Positions 17,116 through 26,697 are shown, counted from the stretch's first letter. The stretch: 64,000 nucleotides of DNA from Gillisia sp. Hel1_33_143 (GCF_900104765.1 NZ_LT629737.1:682001-746000); one strand, 5' to 3'. Notes: generated by a model not told the origin, from the sequence alone. Numbers and translations are program-made.

Positions 17116-18924
17116 ATGAATAAAAACAACATTGCTATTATAGGATCTGGTGCTACTGCACTCTATTTTATTAATCATATTGCGGAACATCTGAGAATTT
17201 TTAATACTATTATAGATGAGATAAGCATCTTTGAAAAAGGAGCTCTTATGGGAATAGGAATGCCTTATAACCCTGAAACAACAGACATTTATAATCTTGC
17301 CAATATCTCTTCTGAAGAGATCCCAGAGCTTCCTACAAGTTTTGGGGATTGGCTGAGAGGGCAGGATACAGCATTATTAAAATCATGGAACATCGTTAAT
17401 CTGCCAATAGATGATACTAAGGTATATAGCAGGATCTCTTTAGGGGCTTACTTTCAGGACCAATACAATAACATTATCAAAAAACTTTGTGAGGGTGGGA
17501 TTCTAGTGCATCAATTAAAAGAAGAGGAAGTAATAGATATTGAAACTGTAAATGAACAAGTAATTATAAAGACTTCCAAAGGAACTACAAGAGAATTTGA
17601 GAAGGTAATCATCGCTACCGGACACCATTGGTCTGAGGGAGATAACTTAGATATTGGATATTATTCATCTCCATGGCCTATTCAAAAATTATTGCCTTCT
17701 CCGGGTAATTTTTACAACTTCACTATAGGAACTCTTGGAGCCTCTTTAAGTGCATTTGATGTAGTAACATCTCTAGCTCACAGACACGGTAGGTTTAGCA
17801 AAATTAACGGGGAGCTTAATTATAAGCTATATTCCGAAGCTAAAGGTTTTAAAATAAGCATGCACTCCTCTGGAGGGTGGCTACCACATTTGCAATATGA
17901 ACAAGAATTTCCCATGCGTGAGATATATAGGCACGTAAAGAAAGAAAAGATGCTATCACTCATAGATAAAGACGGATTTCTTCGGATACATACTTTTTTC
18001 GATAAGGTTTGTAGAAACGCATTGATTAAAGCCTTTGAAAGAGATCAAAAATTTGAGATGGCAAGCAAGCTGAAAGAGGAACGTATCAACTTTAAAGAAT
18101 TTGTAGAACTGATGTCTTTAGAGCATGAGTATTCAGATTCTTTTGAAGGTATGAGAAAAGAACGAATAGAAGCCCGCAATTCTATCAAGAACAACAAGCC
18201 TATTTATTGGAAGGAAACTTTAGATGATCTTATGTATTGCTTAAATTTTCATGCTGAATTGTTACCTGCAGAAGATCACTTATTTTTTCGCAATGAAGTG
18301 ATGTCATTCTTAATGAATGTAATTGCAGCACTACCCTTATCTTCTGCAGATATTCTTCTGGCACTCTATGATGCAGACTGCATAGAGCTAGTTACAGGTA
18401 AAGTTGAAGTAATGGAGGACGCTGTAAATAAGAACCGCACTCATATTAAAGTTGAACAAGAAGATGGCACAAAGATTCCATTAGACTATAAAATGTTTGT
18501 GAACTGTGCCGGACAAAAAAATATTGATCTAGAACAATTTCCCTTTACCTCACTTATTAAAGGTGGAAAAGTGAGAAAAGCGAGAGCACAGTTTGAGAAA
18601 GTAAAAACTAGTAATGAACTTCCTGAAAGCGTAAATAGAGAACTGATCTTTACAGATCAAGATAAACTCAGTCTTTATACAGGAGGTATAGATGTAGATG
18701 CAGCCTATAGATTGATAGACGAGGATGGAACTCCAAATAACAATATCTTCGATATAAGTTTTACACATACTTCCGGATGCAGACCTTATTCTTATGGACT
18801 GCAAGCTTGTAGTGCAACCAGTAAGATCCTAACCGAAGTGTGGCTATCTGCTATTTCAGAAAGATCTGAAATTAATGTTGAGATAGAGAAAATTACAAGT
18901 CTTTACACCGAAAATGATATTTAA
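17116..18924 (+). CDS. FAD/NAD(P)-binding protein (NAD_binding_9 family)
   Basis: A 602-residue flavoprotein of the NAD_binding_9 (YdhS-like) family. The start NIAIIGSGATALYFINHI (about 4-21) is an FAD Rossmann motif. MGIGMPYNPETTDIYNLANI (about 45-64) is the family signature, and VIIATGHHW (about 159-167) is the second nucleotide-associated motif. The C-terminus has TSGCRPYSYGLQACS. Related proteins are uncharacterised oxidases or reductases often linked to specialised metabolism; substrate unknown. It stands alone on this strand, convergent with the cydBA operon. Confidence 0.7.
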   Translation: MNKNNIAIIGSGATALYFINHIAEHLRIFNTIIDEISIFEKGALMGIGMPYNPETTDIYNLANISSEEIPELPTSFGDWLRGQDTALLKSWNIVNLPIDDTKVYSRISLGAYFQDQYNNIIKKLCEGGILVHQLKEEEVIDIETVNEQVIIKTSKGTTREFEKVIIATGHHWSEGDNLDIGYYSSPWPIQKLLPSPGNFYNFTIGTLGASLSAFDVVTSLAHRHGRFSKINGELNYKLYSEAKGFKISMHSSGGWLPHLQYEQEFPMREIYRHVKKEKMLSLIDKDGFLRIHTFFDKVCRNALIKAFERDQKFEMASKLKEERINFKEFVELMSLEHEYSDSFEGMRKERIEARNSIKNNKPIYWKETLDDLMYCLNFHAELLPAEDHLFFRNEVMSFLMNVIAALPLSSADILLALYDADCIELVTGKVEVMEDAVNKNRTHIKVEQEDGTKIPLDYKMFVNCAGQKNIDLEQFPFTSLIKGGKVRKARAQFEKVKTSNELPESVNRELIFTDQDKLSLYTGGIDVDAAYRLIDEDGTPNNNIFDISFTHTSGCRPYSYGLQACSATSKILTEVWLSAISERSEINVEIEKITSLYTENDI

Positions 18925-19048
18925 TCATCTTACCTGATTTATAATTAAGGTGAAAAGTGCTGCAAGTCTATTTCAACATTAGAGCTTCAGATTAAGTTTC
19001 AATTTTAAGAATGATCAGATCACTTTAAATACTGGTTAACTAAGAGTA

Positions 19049-20086
19049 TTAATAACTATGATCATCTAATCTTACTTTTCCAGCAAAGGTCTTGTAAACA
19101 AAATAGGTATACCCTAAAACAAGAGGAGTACCAATTAAAACCATGGTTAGACTAATTCCCAAGGATTTATCTGAAGAGGCAGCGTTATATATTGTAATAC
19201 TATTAGCAGGGTCTATGGTAGAATATAAAAGAGTGGGATAAAGTTCTATTGCTACCAGCACCATCATTAAAGAAATAGTTAAGGCTGAAAAGAAAAAAGC
19301 AATTTTGAATCTTCTCTTACTCGCTAGTCTTGGGATGTTTGCAATACTTAAAAATGTAAGAACGGGAATTATAAATAAGATAGGATTTGCTTTAAAATCG
19401 TCGCTTAGATGAGGAATATAAATAAGAGTGTACAAAGATGTTATAACAAAGAATACAATAAATAGAATGATTCCTTTTTTTAGCAATCCTTCAAGCTTAT
19501 CAAAAAGTTTTCCTTCGGTTTTTAGAAGGAGATAAATTGCACCGTGAGACATAAACAGGAATAGTGTAGTAAAGCCCGTGATTATAGCATACGGATTTAA
19601 AAATCCTAAAAAAGGACTTCCATCATATTCCTGATCTGGACCTATCGGAATTCCCTGTAACACATTACCTAAAACTACTCCAAGAAGAAAAGCCAACATA
19701 ATACTGCTTACACTATAAGCAATATCCCACATTTTGCGCCACCATAACATTTCCTCCTTACTTCTAAATTCTATAGAGATCGCTCTAAATATAATAAACA
19801 TTAAAAATAGCATGAATGGAATATACATACCCGAGAAGAAAGTACCATACATAACTGGAAAACCGGCAAATAAAGCACCCCCGCCAATAACCAACCAAAC
19901 TTCATTCCCATCCCAAACAGGACCTACGGCATTAAGCGCTATGCGTCTACTATGTTCCTTTTTAAAAAATAAATGCCAGGCACCTGCACCAAAATCAAAT
20001 CCGTCTAAAATTGCATAGCCAGAAAATAAGCCACCTACTACCAAGAACCAAAGAGTTGGATAATCTATTCCTAAAAATGTTTCCAT
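19049..20086 (-). CDS. cydB: Cytochrome bd ubiquinol oxidase subunit II
   Basis: A 345-residue integral membrane subunit of cytochrome bd oxidase, the high-affinity, NO- and sulfide-tolerant terminal oxidase. The N-terminal FSGYAILDGFDFGAGAWHL and NAVGPVWDGNEVWLVIGGGALFAGFPVMY are the classical CydB sequences. About eight helices and normal length are seen. Only 4 bp separate it from the cydA stop, so it is second in a cydAB operon. No CydX-like small gene is visible downstream. Confidence 0.95.
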   Translation of the reverse strand: METFLGIDYPTLWFLVVGGLFSGYAILDGFDFGAGAWHLFFKKEHSRRIALNAVGPVWDGNEVWLVIGGGALFAGFPVMYGTFFSGMYIPFMLFLMFIIFRAISIEFRSKEEMLWWRKMWDIAYSVSSIMLAFLLGVVLGNVLQGIPIGPDQEYDGSPFLGFLNPYAIITGFTTLFLFMSHGAIYLLLKTEGKLFDKLEGLLKKGIILFIVFFVITSLYTLIYIPHLSDDFKANPILFIIPVLTFLSIANIPRLASKRRFKIAFFFSALTISLMMVLVAIELYPTLLYSTIDPANSITIYNAASSDKSLGISLTMVLIGTPLVLGYTYFVYKTFAGKVRLDDHSY

Positions 20087-20090
20087 AATT

Positions 20091-21485
20091 CTAAGCGTTT
20101 ATTGATTTAGCAACTTCATCTGTAATTTCTCTGGTAAGCTTTCTTTCTCCCATATCATCATCATTTTCATCATAGGGACCATGTTTTATTTTTTTATTTA
20201 AGAGGTATAGAAATAAGAACAATAACAAAGAGTAAACTAATAAGAATAGAATTAATGAAAATACGATCTGATTTGCTGTTACAGCTTGAGAAAAAGCTTC
20301 AGAAGTTCTTAGATGGCCATATACAACCCAGGGTTGCCTTCCCATTTCTGCAGCAAACCACCCTACTTGATTCCCGATCTGAGCAAGTATTACAGAAAAA
20401 ACAAAGATCTTCAAGACCCACCTTTTTTCAAATAACTTTCCTCTCCACCATAAAAAAGAGGCATATAATGTGAGTGCAATAAAGAACATTCCTATAGCAA
20501 TCATTATATGATAAAACTGAAAGACCGCATTTACTTGGCCAGGTCTATCTTCTTCAGGAAATGCATTTAAACCTATAACCGGAGCATCAAAATCCTGATC
20601 TATTAAAAATGACAGTCCTCCGGGAATCTTTAAGCCTGTAACTTCTTGACTCTCATTATCCACCCATCCAAAGAGATACATATCTGCGGGCGCGCTTGCC
20701 TCATAATGTCCTTCTAATGCTGCGAGTTTAGCTGGTTGATTTTCTGCAACTCCATTTGCAGAGCTATGACCTGTAACCAATTGCAGTAAAGAGAACACTG
20801 TTGCGACTCCTAAGGCAATTTTAAATGCCATTTTTGAAATCTCCACATATCTTCCTTTTAATAAATAATAAGCATGAACACTCAAAACTAGAAAAGCTCC
20901 TGCAAGAAATGCTGCAAACCATGTATGAGTTAATCTATCCACACTAGAGGGGTTAAATACCATTGCCCAAAAATCTGTTATTTCGGCTCGGGCGTTCATA
21001 CCTTCCCCTACTATATGATAACCTGCCGGAGTTTGCTGCCAGCTATTTGCTACTACTATCCACACCGCAGAGAACATAGAGCCAAGAAATACTCCTATAG
21101 TTGAGACCAGGTGAACCCATGGTTTTACACGATTCCAACCAAAAAGTAATATTCCCAGAAAACCACTTTCTAAGGCAAATGCAAAGATTCCTTCTGCAGC
21201 AAGGGCGCTTCCAAAAATATCTCCAACGTATCTAGAATAGGTTGCCCAATTGGTACCAAATTCAAATTCCATTACAATTCCTGTAACTACTCCTATCCCA
21301 AATGTTAAGGCGAAAATCTTGGTCCAGAATTTAGCAAGAATATGATATTTTTCATTTTTAGTTCTAATCCATAGACTTTCCATGATAACCATGATTAAAC
21401 CTAAACCAATACTTAGCGGAGGATAGATATAATGAAAGGAAATGGTAAATGCGAATTGTATTCGAGCGAGGATTTCAGTGTCCAT
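20091..21485 (-). CDS. cydA: Cytochrome bd ubiquinol oxidase subunit I
   Basis: A 464-residue haem-bearing subunit. It begins ARIQFAFTISFHYIYPPLSIGLG with the conserved His haem ligand, and contains EGIFAFALESGFLG, the Q-loop region around 250-300, and the GWFAAEMGRQPWVVYG segment (about 388-403) of all CydA proteins. The short C-terminal half indicates the short-Q-loop type. It oxidises menaquinol and reduces O2 in the inner membrane. It is first in the operon, with a CRP/FNR-like palindrome upstream at 21536-21551, suggesting induction at low oxygen or under nitrosative stress. Confidence 0.95.
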   Translation of the reverse strand: MDTEILARIQFAFTISFHYIYPPLSIGLGLIMVIMESLWIRTKNEKYHILAKFWTKIFALTFGIGVVTGIVMEFEFGTNWATYSRYVGDIFGSALAAEGIFAFALESGFLGILLFGWNRVKPWVHLVSTIGVFLGSMFSAVWIVVANSWQQTPAGYHIVGEGMNARAEITDFWAMVFNPSSVDRLTHTWFAAFLAGAFLVLSVHAYYLLKGRYVEISKMAFKIALGVATVFSLLQLVTGHSSANGVAENQPAKLAALEGHYEASAPADMYLFGWVDNESQEVTGLKIPGGLSFLIDQDFDAPVIGLNAFPEEDRPGQVNAVFQFYHIMIAIGMFFIALTLYASFLWWRGKLFEKRWVLKIFVFSVILAQIGNQVGWFAAEMGRQPWVVYGHLRTSEAFSQAVTANQIVFSLILFLLVYSLLLFLFLYLLNKKIKHGPYDENDDDMGERKLTREITDEVAKSINA

Positions 21486-21505
21486 TTATGTACTATTTGG
21501 AATAA

Positions 21506-21551
21506 TAAAGGTAGGTAGAATTTTCAAGATTTTTATGTCACTTTAGTTACA
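21506..21551 (-). promoter_or_regulatory. cydA promoter with CRP/FNR-like operator
   Basis: On the minus strand a palindrome, read here as TGTCAC-TTTA-GTTACA on the plus strand (21536-21551), lies 51 bp before the cydA ATG. TACCTTTA (21513-21506, a TAnnTTTA -7 element) puts the start of transcription near 21501, so the palindrome is centred about 42 bp upstream: class II activator geometry. Confidence 0.65.
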
Positions 21552-21669
21552 TCAAACTAAAAAAAAGAAGATTATAGCACCAAATATTAAAGGTAATTTG
21601 AAGTAACGCCGCATCACCAATAACTATATCCCAAGGCTGATGGAAAATTCAGATAAATCTTTTACTCTA

Positions 21670-21714
21670 GGTAACAATAGTCACCTTTTAAGCTAAATGT
21701 AATTGATATTTTTG
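21670..21714 (+). promoter_or_regulatory. Promoter of the copper-receptor operon with CRP/FNR-like operator
   Basis: GGTAAC-AATA-GTCACC (21670-21685) is a variant of the palindrome found at cydA. TATTTTTG (21707-21714) is a perfect -7 element. Predicted transcription starts near 21720, at the ATG at 21719, so the mRNA may be leaderless. The palindrome centre is about 42 bp upstream of that point. Confidence 0.6.
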
Positions 21715-21718
21715 CAGA

Positions 21719-22087
21719 ATGAGGCTTGCTTTTACTTACATAGTATCTCTTATTCTATTTAGCAATAGCCTGATGCTTACAATTACTTATGGCTGGTATA
21801 AGCTAAATATTGAAAGTTTTATAGAGCAGTTATGTGAGAACAAAGATAAACCCGCACTAGAATGTAATGGGAAATGTTTTCTTACTAAAATTTCTGATGA
21901 TTCTTCCAGCGATAGTAAGAGTAACATTCCAAAGATAGAGAGACAGGAATTACTATATTATCAAGCCACTAATATCTTCGAAATCTTACATTCACCTCTA
22001 AAATTGAAAGAAGCTAATTTTTATTATCATGAGGTTGATACAAATTCATATACGATTTCAATATTTCATCCTCCTAGATATTCCTAA
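21719..22087 (+). CDS. Small exported protein with CNGKC motif
   Basis: A 122-residue protein with an N-terminal hydrophobic helix (about 3-24) and then LCENKDKPALECNGKCFLTKI (about 38-58), holding three Cys. The CNGKC core and upstream Cys look like a metal or redox site on the periplasmic side. The rest is charged and ends with His- and Tyr-rich segments (NFYYHEVD). Small proteins of this kind are found beside TonB receptors in Bacteroidota. Here it precedes an OprC-like copper receptor by 82 bp, which suggests a copper-related role. I do not know a tested function. The start codon coincides with the predicted start of transcription. Confidence 0.7.
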   Translation: MRLAFTYIVSLILFSNSLMLTITYGWYKLNIESFIEQLCENKDKPALECNGKCFLTKISDDSSSDSKSNIPKIERQELLYYQATNIFEILHSPLKLKEANFYYHEVDTNSYTISIFHPPRYS

Positions 22088-22169
22088 TTAAATAGTAAAA
22101 AATACCCTAGAGCTTGTATTAAAAATACCTGCTCTCAGTCAATATGCTATTAATTTTGAATAATATCTA

Positions 22170-24275
22170 ATGAAATTTATTAAAATAGCGCTTCTATGCG
22201 CACTATTACCCATGTCTCTTAAAGCACAAGAGACCTATAAAAAAGAACAAGATTCTACACGAGATCCTATAGAACTGAATACAGTAATTCTTATAGGAAA
22301 AGGATTGTTAAATCCAGTGCTAAGTATGCAAAAGATAGATTTGCCTAAAAAAGTGGTTCAACCTAAGAATGTAGCAGATCTATTTAGTGATCTTAATGGT
22401 TTTTCACTCATTAAACGCGGTAACTATGCCATTGATCCATCGTTTAGAGCATCGCAATATGAACAATTAAATATACAATTTGATGGAGGGACAAAAGTAA
22501 TGAATGCATGTCCTAACCGAATGGATCCCATCACAACACACGTAATTCCTGAAGAAATAGAACGTATAGAGGTAATTAAAGGACCATACACTGTACGTTT
22601 TGGAGCAACCTTTGGAGGAATTGTTAATCTTGTAACCCAAGAACCAAACACCTTAACTACTGGTTTTCATGGCAGCCTAAGTTCGGGGTATGAAACTAAC
22701 GGCAATGCATTAGTTTCTTCTCTTGTTTTACAACAGGTTAGTGACACTTATGATGTAAAGGTAAATGCAGGATATCGCGATTTTGGTAATTATGAGGACG
22801 GTGATGGGACAGAAATCCCTTCAGCTTTTAGAAGTTTAGATTATGGATTACGTTTAGGTTATAATATAGAGGAGAATCAACGGTTACAATTAAATTGGAG
22901 ACAATCTTTTGGCCGTGATGTTTTACATGCGGGTTTACCTATGGATACCGATGAGGACAATAGTTCAATTTTATCTTTAGACTATAAAATTTCAAATTTG
23001 ACAGGCTTTATAAAGGAGATGAATGCTAAAGTGTATTATTCTTATGTAGATCACATAATGTCTAATAATAGAAGGCCTTCATCTATGATGACTGAAGCCC
23101 TCTCTACAATAGATGCTTCCACCGCTGGTGGGAAATTTGAATTGAAGATGAAACCTACTGAAAATTGGATTCTTTACGGTGGATTGGATGCTTTATTAAT
23201 TGCTAGAGATGGAGGAAGAACACGTCTTGTAAAACGCAATATGATGGGAGATCTATTACCTCAACCTGTAGAGTTTCAAGACAAAATTTGGCAAGATTCT
23301 TATGTGAATGACCTTGGACTTTTTGCTGAAAGCAAATATGCATTATCAGATAAAACTATGCTCACGGCAGGAATACGTTATGATCTTGTATTATCAGACA
23401 TTAGAGATCCTGAAGCAGATTTCCAGGAATTTTATCCAAACTTAGAGCAACGTGATGAGCACAATATCTCTGCAACGGTTTCCATGAAACATGCACTTTC
23501 AGAAAATGCAGCTGTAGAACTTGCGTATGGCCGTGGTGTACGCTCTGCTAATATGATAGAACGCTACATCAATCATTTTACGGTGGGTCAGGATCCATTT
23601 GAGTATTTTGGTAACCCTTTTCTAAAGGCAGAAGTAAATAATCAATTCGAGCTAGGCTTACGAGGTGTAGAGAATTTTGAGAATGGAATTGAAGCGTTGC
23701 GTTATAGCATCTCTGGGTATTATTCTCTTTATGAAAATTACATCGTACCTGTTGTAGATCCTTCGCTGAATAGAAAATTTATGCCTACTGCGTTACCACA
23801 GGAGGTAAAACGTTTTATTAATCTGGATAAGGCATACAAGACTGGTTTCGAAGCAGAAGCAGCGATAGATTTCGCTCAATATTTTAACTTTAAGACGGCA
23901 GTTTCTTATGTTTATACTAAAAACAAAGATCTAGATGAGTCCTTACCTTTAACGCCTCCATTAACTACGAGATTGGGTGTTGGATTTGAAAGAAGCAAAT
24001 TCTGGGCGAATTTAGATTACCAGGTTGTCTCTAAGCAAGATGAAATTTCTTCAAGTTTTAGAGAGCAAGAAACCGCTGGTTATGAAACCTTAGATGTAAG
24101 ATTTGGTTTAAAACCAATTAAAAATTTACAACTTGGGTTGGCAGTTTTAAATGTTTTTGATGCTACTTATAATAACCATTTGAATTTCTCTTTTGCGAAT
24201 CAGGCAGATTTTGGAAGAGTGCCTATTAATGATCCGGGGCGTAATTTCTCTGCTTTCATTAAATATGGCTTTTAA
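22170..24275 (+). CDS. TonB-dependent copper receptor (OprC-like)
   Basis: A 701-residue outer-membrane receptor: signal peptide ending SLKAQ, plug domain (about 35-165; VIPEEIERIEVIKGPYTVRFG), then a 22-strand-type barrel ending FIKYGF. It carries Cys114-xxx-Met118 (ACPNRMDP) and His295-x-Met297 (DHIM), the pairs that coordinate copper in Pseudomonas OprC. This points to copper uptake, not siderophore uptake. It forms an operon with the CNGKC protein and is closed by a strong terminator. The upstream CRP/FNR-like operator links copper import to respiration; cytochrome bd itself needs no copper, so other copper oxidases may be the beneficiaries (inferred). Confidence 0.8.
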   Translation: MKFIKIALLCALLPMSLKAQETYKKEQDSTRDPIELNTVILIGKGLLNPVLSMQKIDLPKKVVQPKNVADLFSDLNGFSLIKRGNYAIDPSFRASQYEQLNIQFDGGTKVMNACPNRMDPITTHVIPEEIERIEVIKGPYTVRFGATFGGIVNLVTQEPNTLTTGFHGSLSSGYETNGNALVSSLVLQQVSDTYDVKVNAGYRDFGNYEDGDGTEIPSAFRSLDYGLRLGYNIEENQRLQLNWRQSFGRDVLHAGLPMDTDEDNSSILSLDYKISNLTGFIKEMNAKVYYSYVDHIMSNNRRPSSMMTEALSTIDASTAGGKFELKMKPTENWILYGGLDALLIARDGGRTRLVKRNMMGDLLPQPVEFQDKIWQDSYVNDLGLFAESKYALSDKTMLTAGIRYDLVLSDIRDPEADFQEFYPNLEQRDEHNISATVSMKHALSENAAVELAYGRGVRSANMIERYINHFTVGQDPFEYFGNPFLKAEVNNQFELGLRGVENFENGIEALRYSISGYYSLYENYIVPVVDPSLNRKFMPTALPQEVKRFINLDKAYKTGFEAEAAIDFAQYFNFKTAVSYVYTKNKDLDESLPLTPPLTTRLGVGFERSKFWANLDYQVVSKQDEISSSFREQETAGYETLDVRFGLKPIKNLQLGLAVLNVFDATYNNHLNFSFANQADFGRVPINDPGRNFSAFIKYGF

Positions 24276-24316
24276 AAAAATTAAGCCCTTCAGAAATGAA
24301 GGGCTTAATTTTTACT
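24276..24316 (+). terminator. Strong, probably bidirectional terminator
   Basis: A 17-bp perfect stem (24276-24292 with 24297-24313) with GAAA tetraloop and A/T tracts on both sides. It serves the copper receptor on plus and the methyltransferase on minus. Confidence 0.9.
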
Positions 24317-24335
24317 TTTATTATTATAATATATT

Positions 24336-24941
24336 CTATTTTTTCACTCCTACAAAACGAATCACTTCCGCTTTTCCCTGATGATAATCACCTTCAGAGA
24401 GTTCTATAGATTCTTCTTTTAAAATTTTAAATTCAAGTTGAGGGAATTCAGCTTTAATCTCCTCTATAGAAAATAACATTTCTAAATTTTTTGGGCCACC
24501 GGAAGATTTTCCTAATTGCGATTTTGCAAAAGCTTCAAAGATCACGATGCCACCAATGTTTAAAAATTGCAGCAAATGTTGATATGCCTCCTTCCGTATT
24601 TCAGAAGGTAAATGTGCATAGCTCAAACCAATTGCATCATAGTAACCATTAGTTTCAAAATCTAGTACATCACTTATTTCATAATTAATAGAGACCTCCA
24701 TTTGTTTAGCTAACTGCATGGCCTTTTCTCTACCACTAGAACTTATATCAAAAGCAGTAACCTCCCAACCTAAGGATGCTGCATAAACAGCATTACGCCC
24801 TTCCCCTTCTGCTGGCAGTAAAATTGTAGAAGGTTTAATTCCCTCTAACTGTTCTTTAAAAAATTGATTTGGAAAAATGCCATAAGCATATTTTGAAGTC
24901 TTGTAGCGGTCATTCCAAAAATCCGTAACCTGGTCATTCAT
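24336..24941 (-). CDS. SAM-dependent methyltransferase (TehB/thiopurine type)
   Basis: A 201-residue class I methyltransferase. The N-terminus FWNDRYKTSKYAYG is typical of TehB-like enzymes. Motif I is LLPAEGEGRNAVYAA (about 41-55), and EVTAFDISSSG (about 60-70) ends with the acidic residue that binds the SAM ribose. Such enzymes methylate thiols, tellurite, selenite or small xenobiotics. It lies 108 bp behind the DUF2892 gene and may be the tail of the sulfide:quinone reductase transcript, in which case thiol methylation would fit. Substrate not provable. Confidence 0.75.
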   Translation of the reverse strand: MNDQVTDFWNDRYKTSKYAYGIFPNQFFKEQLEGIKPSTILLPAEGEGRNAVYAASLGWEVTAFDISSSGREKAMQLAKQMEVSINYEISDVLDFETNGYYDAIGLSYAHLPSEIRKEAYQHLLQFLNIGGIVIFEAFAKSQLGKSSGGPKNLEMLFSIEEIKAEFPQLEFKILKEESIELSEGDYHQGKAEVIRFVGVKK

Positions 24942-25049
24942 TATTTCTACGTATTAAAAAGAAAGTGTTTTCAAAACTCCTATTATTCAATACGAATACC
25001 ACCAAAAATCATCAGAAGTATATTAATCTTATTAATTAGAACTGAAATT

Positions 25050-25253
25050 CTATTTTGTTGGACAGGTATTTATATTAATCAATTTATATAAAGGGCAAAA
25101 GCTTACTAAGCTCGTTAATAGAAATACTCCCGCAACAATTATTGCAATATAAGACCATGGACTTTCAATAGATCCCTGCCAGACCAAAACTCCAACAATC
25201 ACTGCAATAATAACACGACTTATGCGATCTATTATTCCCATATTTTTTTTCAT
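25050..25253 (-). CDS. DUF2892 (YgaP membrane-domain-like) protein
   Basis: A 67-residue membrane protein with start MKKNMGIIDRISRVIIAVIVG and end FCPLYKLININTCPTK, the hallmark of DUF2892 (the membrane part of YgaP rhodanese). Two helices (about 11-30 and 33-52) and two Cys in the final segment are seen. In YgaP this domain anchors a rhodanese. Here the rhodanese is a separate exported protein in the neighbourhood. It is 71 bp downstream of the sulfide:quinone reductase gene and probably cotranscribed. Confidence 0.85.
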   Translation of the reverse strand: MKKNMGIIDRISRVIIAVIVGVLVWQGSIESPWSYIAIIVAGVFLLTSLVSFCPLYKLININTCPTK

Positions 25254-25324
25254 AATAGTAGTTTTTGAAGTTTTCTAAAAGTCTTCAGACAGCTAAACTG
25301 TTTCAAGAGCAATTCTAACGGTTG

Positions 25325-26632
25325 TTATACATCTTCTCCCTTCAACATCTTATTCCAATACAGATAAGGTAGTCCGTATTTTTTTAACATCCACAAACGC
25401 CAGTGCTCTTTAGAACTATCAAAGATCAATAAATTTTTTAGCTTTGGATCTGGAAGAAATTGATTCTTATAATCAAATTCAGCTAAAACCATTTTCCCGT
25501 AATCTGTAACTAAAGGACATGAAGAGTACCCATTATAAGCCATGGTTCCAATATGGTTAGATTCTATTAATAAATGTAAATTATCTACAACAATAGGAAC
25601 TTGTTTTCTTATAGCCGCCCCGGTTTTAGCCGTTGGAAGCGCCGCTACATCGCCTAATCCAAAAATATTTGGATACTTAAGATGCTGCATGGTTTCATGA
25701 TCTACATCTAACCATCCTGCATTATTAACTAGATTAGATTCTTGTACAAATTTAGGCGCTACAGAAGGAGGCGCAGTATGGAGCATATCATAATGAATTC
25801 CATATCTACCATCTTTAACTGTTACTTTCACATCCTTGTAATTGTACTCAAAAGTTTCATCTAAAGAATTTTCATCGTCTTCATTAGACATTACAACACA
25901 TCCACCAATTTTTACAGCTTTGGTAAGCTCATACCAGGCAATTTGATTTTGCGAATCTACTTCTACAAGCTTATGATTAAAACGTAGGTTAATATCTTTC
26001 CTATCAACTACTTTCATAAGAGTTTCTGCTATCTCTTTTACTCCAAAGATCACAGTTCCTGCGGTAGCAAAAACAACATCTGTTTTAGAACGAACTCCGC
26101 TCTTTTTGAAATAGCTTTCTGCCAAGTACATTATCTTTTGTGGTGCACCTCCACATTTAATGGGAGTTGCAGGCTGTGTAAACAAGGCCGTACCACCCTT
26201 AAAATTCTTTACAACATCCCAAGTATGTTTTGGGTCTGTATAATTGCTACAAACTACACCTTTATCCATTGCTTCGCCTAGCCCTGGTACTAAACTAAAA
26301 TCATAGGCAAGACCTGGAGCCACCACCAAAAAATCATAAGTAATAGAACCGTTTTGTGCTGTTACCACTGTATTTTTATCGGCTTCAAAAGCTGCAGCCT
26401 TATCCTTGATCCACTTCGCTCCTTTAGGGATAACTTTAGCCATTGGTCTTCCTGTCTTATCATAATCATAAGTGCCAGCACCTACTAAGGTCCAGGCAGG
26501 TTGATAATAATGTGTGGAGGCAGGTTCAATTATAGCTATACTGGAAGATATTTTCTGCTTTAAAAGTTGTGCAGCAGTCATAATTCCAGCAGTACCTCCA
26601 CCAATAATCAGAATTTGATAATGATTTGACAT
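25325..26632 (-). CDS. sqr: Sulfide:quinone oxidoreductase
   Basis: A 435-residue flavoprotein related to SQOR (type II). It has the FAD motif IIGGGTAGIMTAAQL (about 8-22), HYYQPAWTLVGAGTYD (about 41-56), three conserved Cys positions seen as VVCSNY, IKCGGAPQ and SSCPLV, and a C-terminal amphipathic membrane-anchoring stretch (WMLKKYGLPYLYW). It oxidises sulfide to persulfide or sulfane sulfur and passes electrons to the quinone pool at the membrane. A perfect CRP/FNR-like palindrome lies 50 bp upstream. Neighbouring rhodanese and cytochrome c genes fit sulfide detoxification feeding respiration. Confidence 0.88.
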   Translation of the reverse strand: MSNHYQILIIGGGTAGIMTAAQLLKQKISSSIAIIEPASTHYYQPAWTLVGAGTYDYDKTGRPMAKVIPKGAKWIKDKAAAFEADKNTVVTAQNGSITYDFLVVAPGLAYDFSLVPGLGEAMDKGVVCSNYTDPKHTWDVVKNFKGGTALFTQPATPIKCGGAPQKIMYLAESYFKKSGVRSKTDVVFATAGTVIFGVKEIAETLMKVVDRKDINLRFNHKLVEVDSQNQIAWYELTKAVKIGGCVVMSNEDDENSLDETFEYNYKDVKVTVKDGRYGIHYDMLHTAPPSVAPKFVQESNLVNNAGWLDVDHETMQHLKYPNIFGLGDVAALPTAKTGAAIRKQVPIVVDNLHLLIESNHIGTMAYNGYSSCPLVTDYGKMVLAEFDYKNQFLPDPKLKNLLIFDSSKEHWRLWMLKKYGLPYLYWNKMLKGEDV

Positions 26633-26652
26633 AATGTTTAGATTTTATTATT

Positions 26653-26697
26653 TAAATATAGGTTATAACTATATTTTACAATGTAACTTATGTTACA
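26653..26697 (-). promoter_or_regulatory. sqr promoter with perfect CRP/FNR-like palindrome
   Basis: TGTAAC-TTAT-GTTACA (26682-26697) is a perfect inverted repeat. On the minus strand TATATTTA (26660-26653) is the -7 element, giving a start near 26648 and an operator centred 41.5 bp upstream. This is the best match of the five sites in the window. Confidence 0.75.

Noticed and set aside
22424-22651. Minus-strand frame in the copper receptor gene
   Set aside because: Overlaps the conserved plug domain and shows no signal, motif or promoter.
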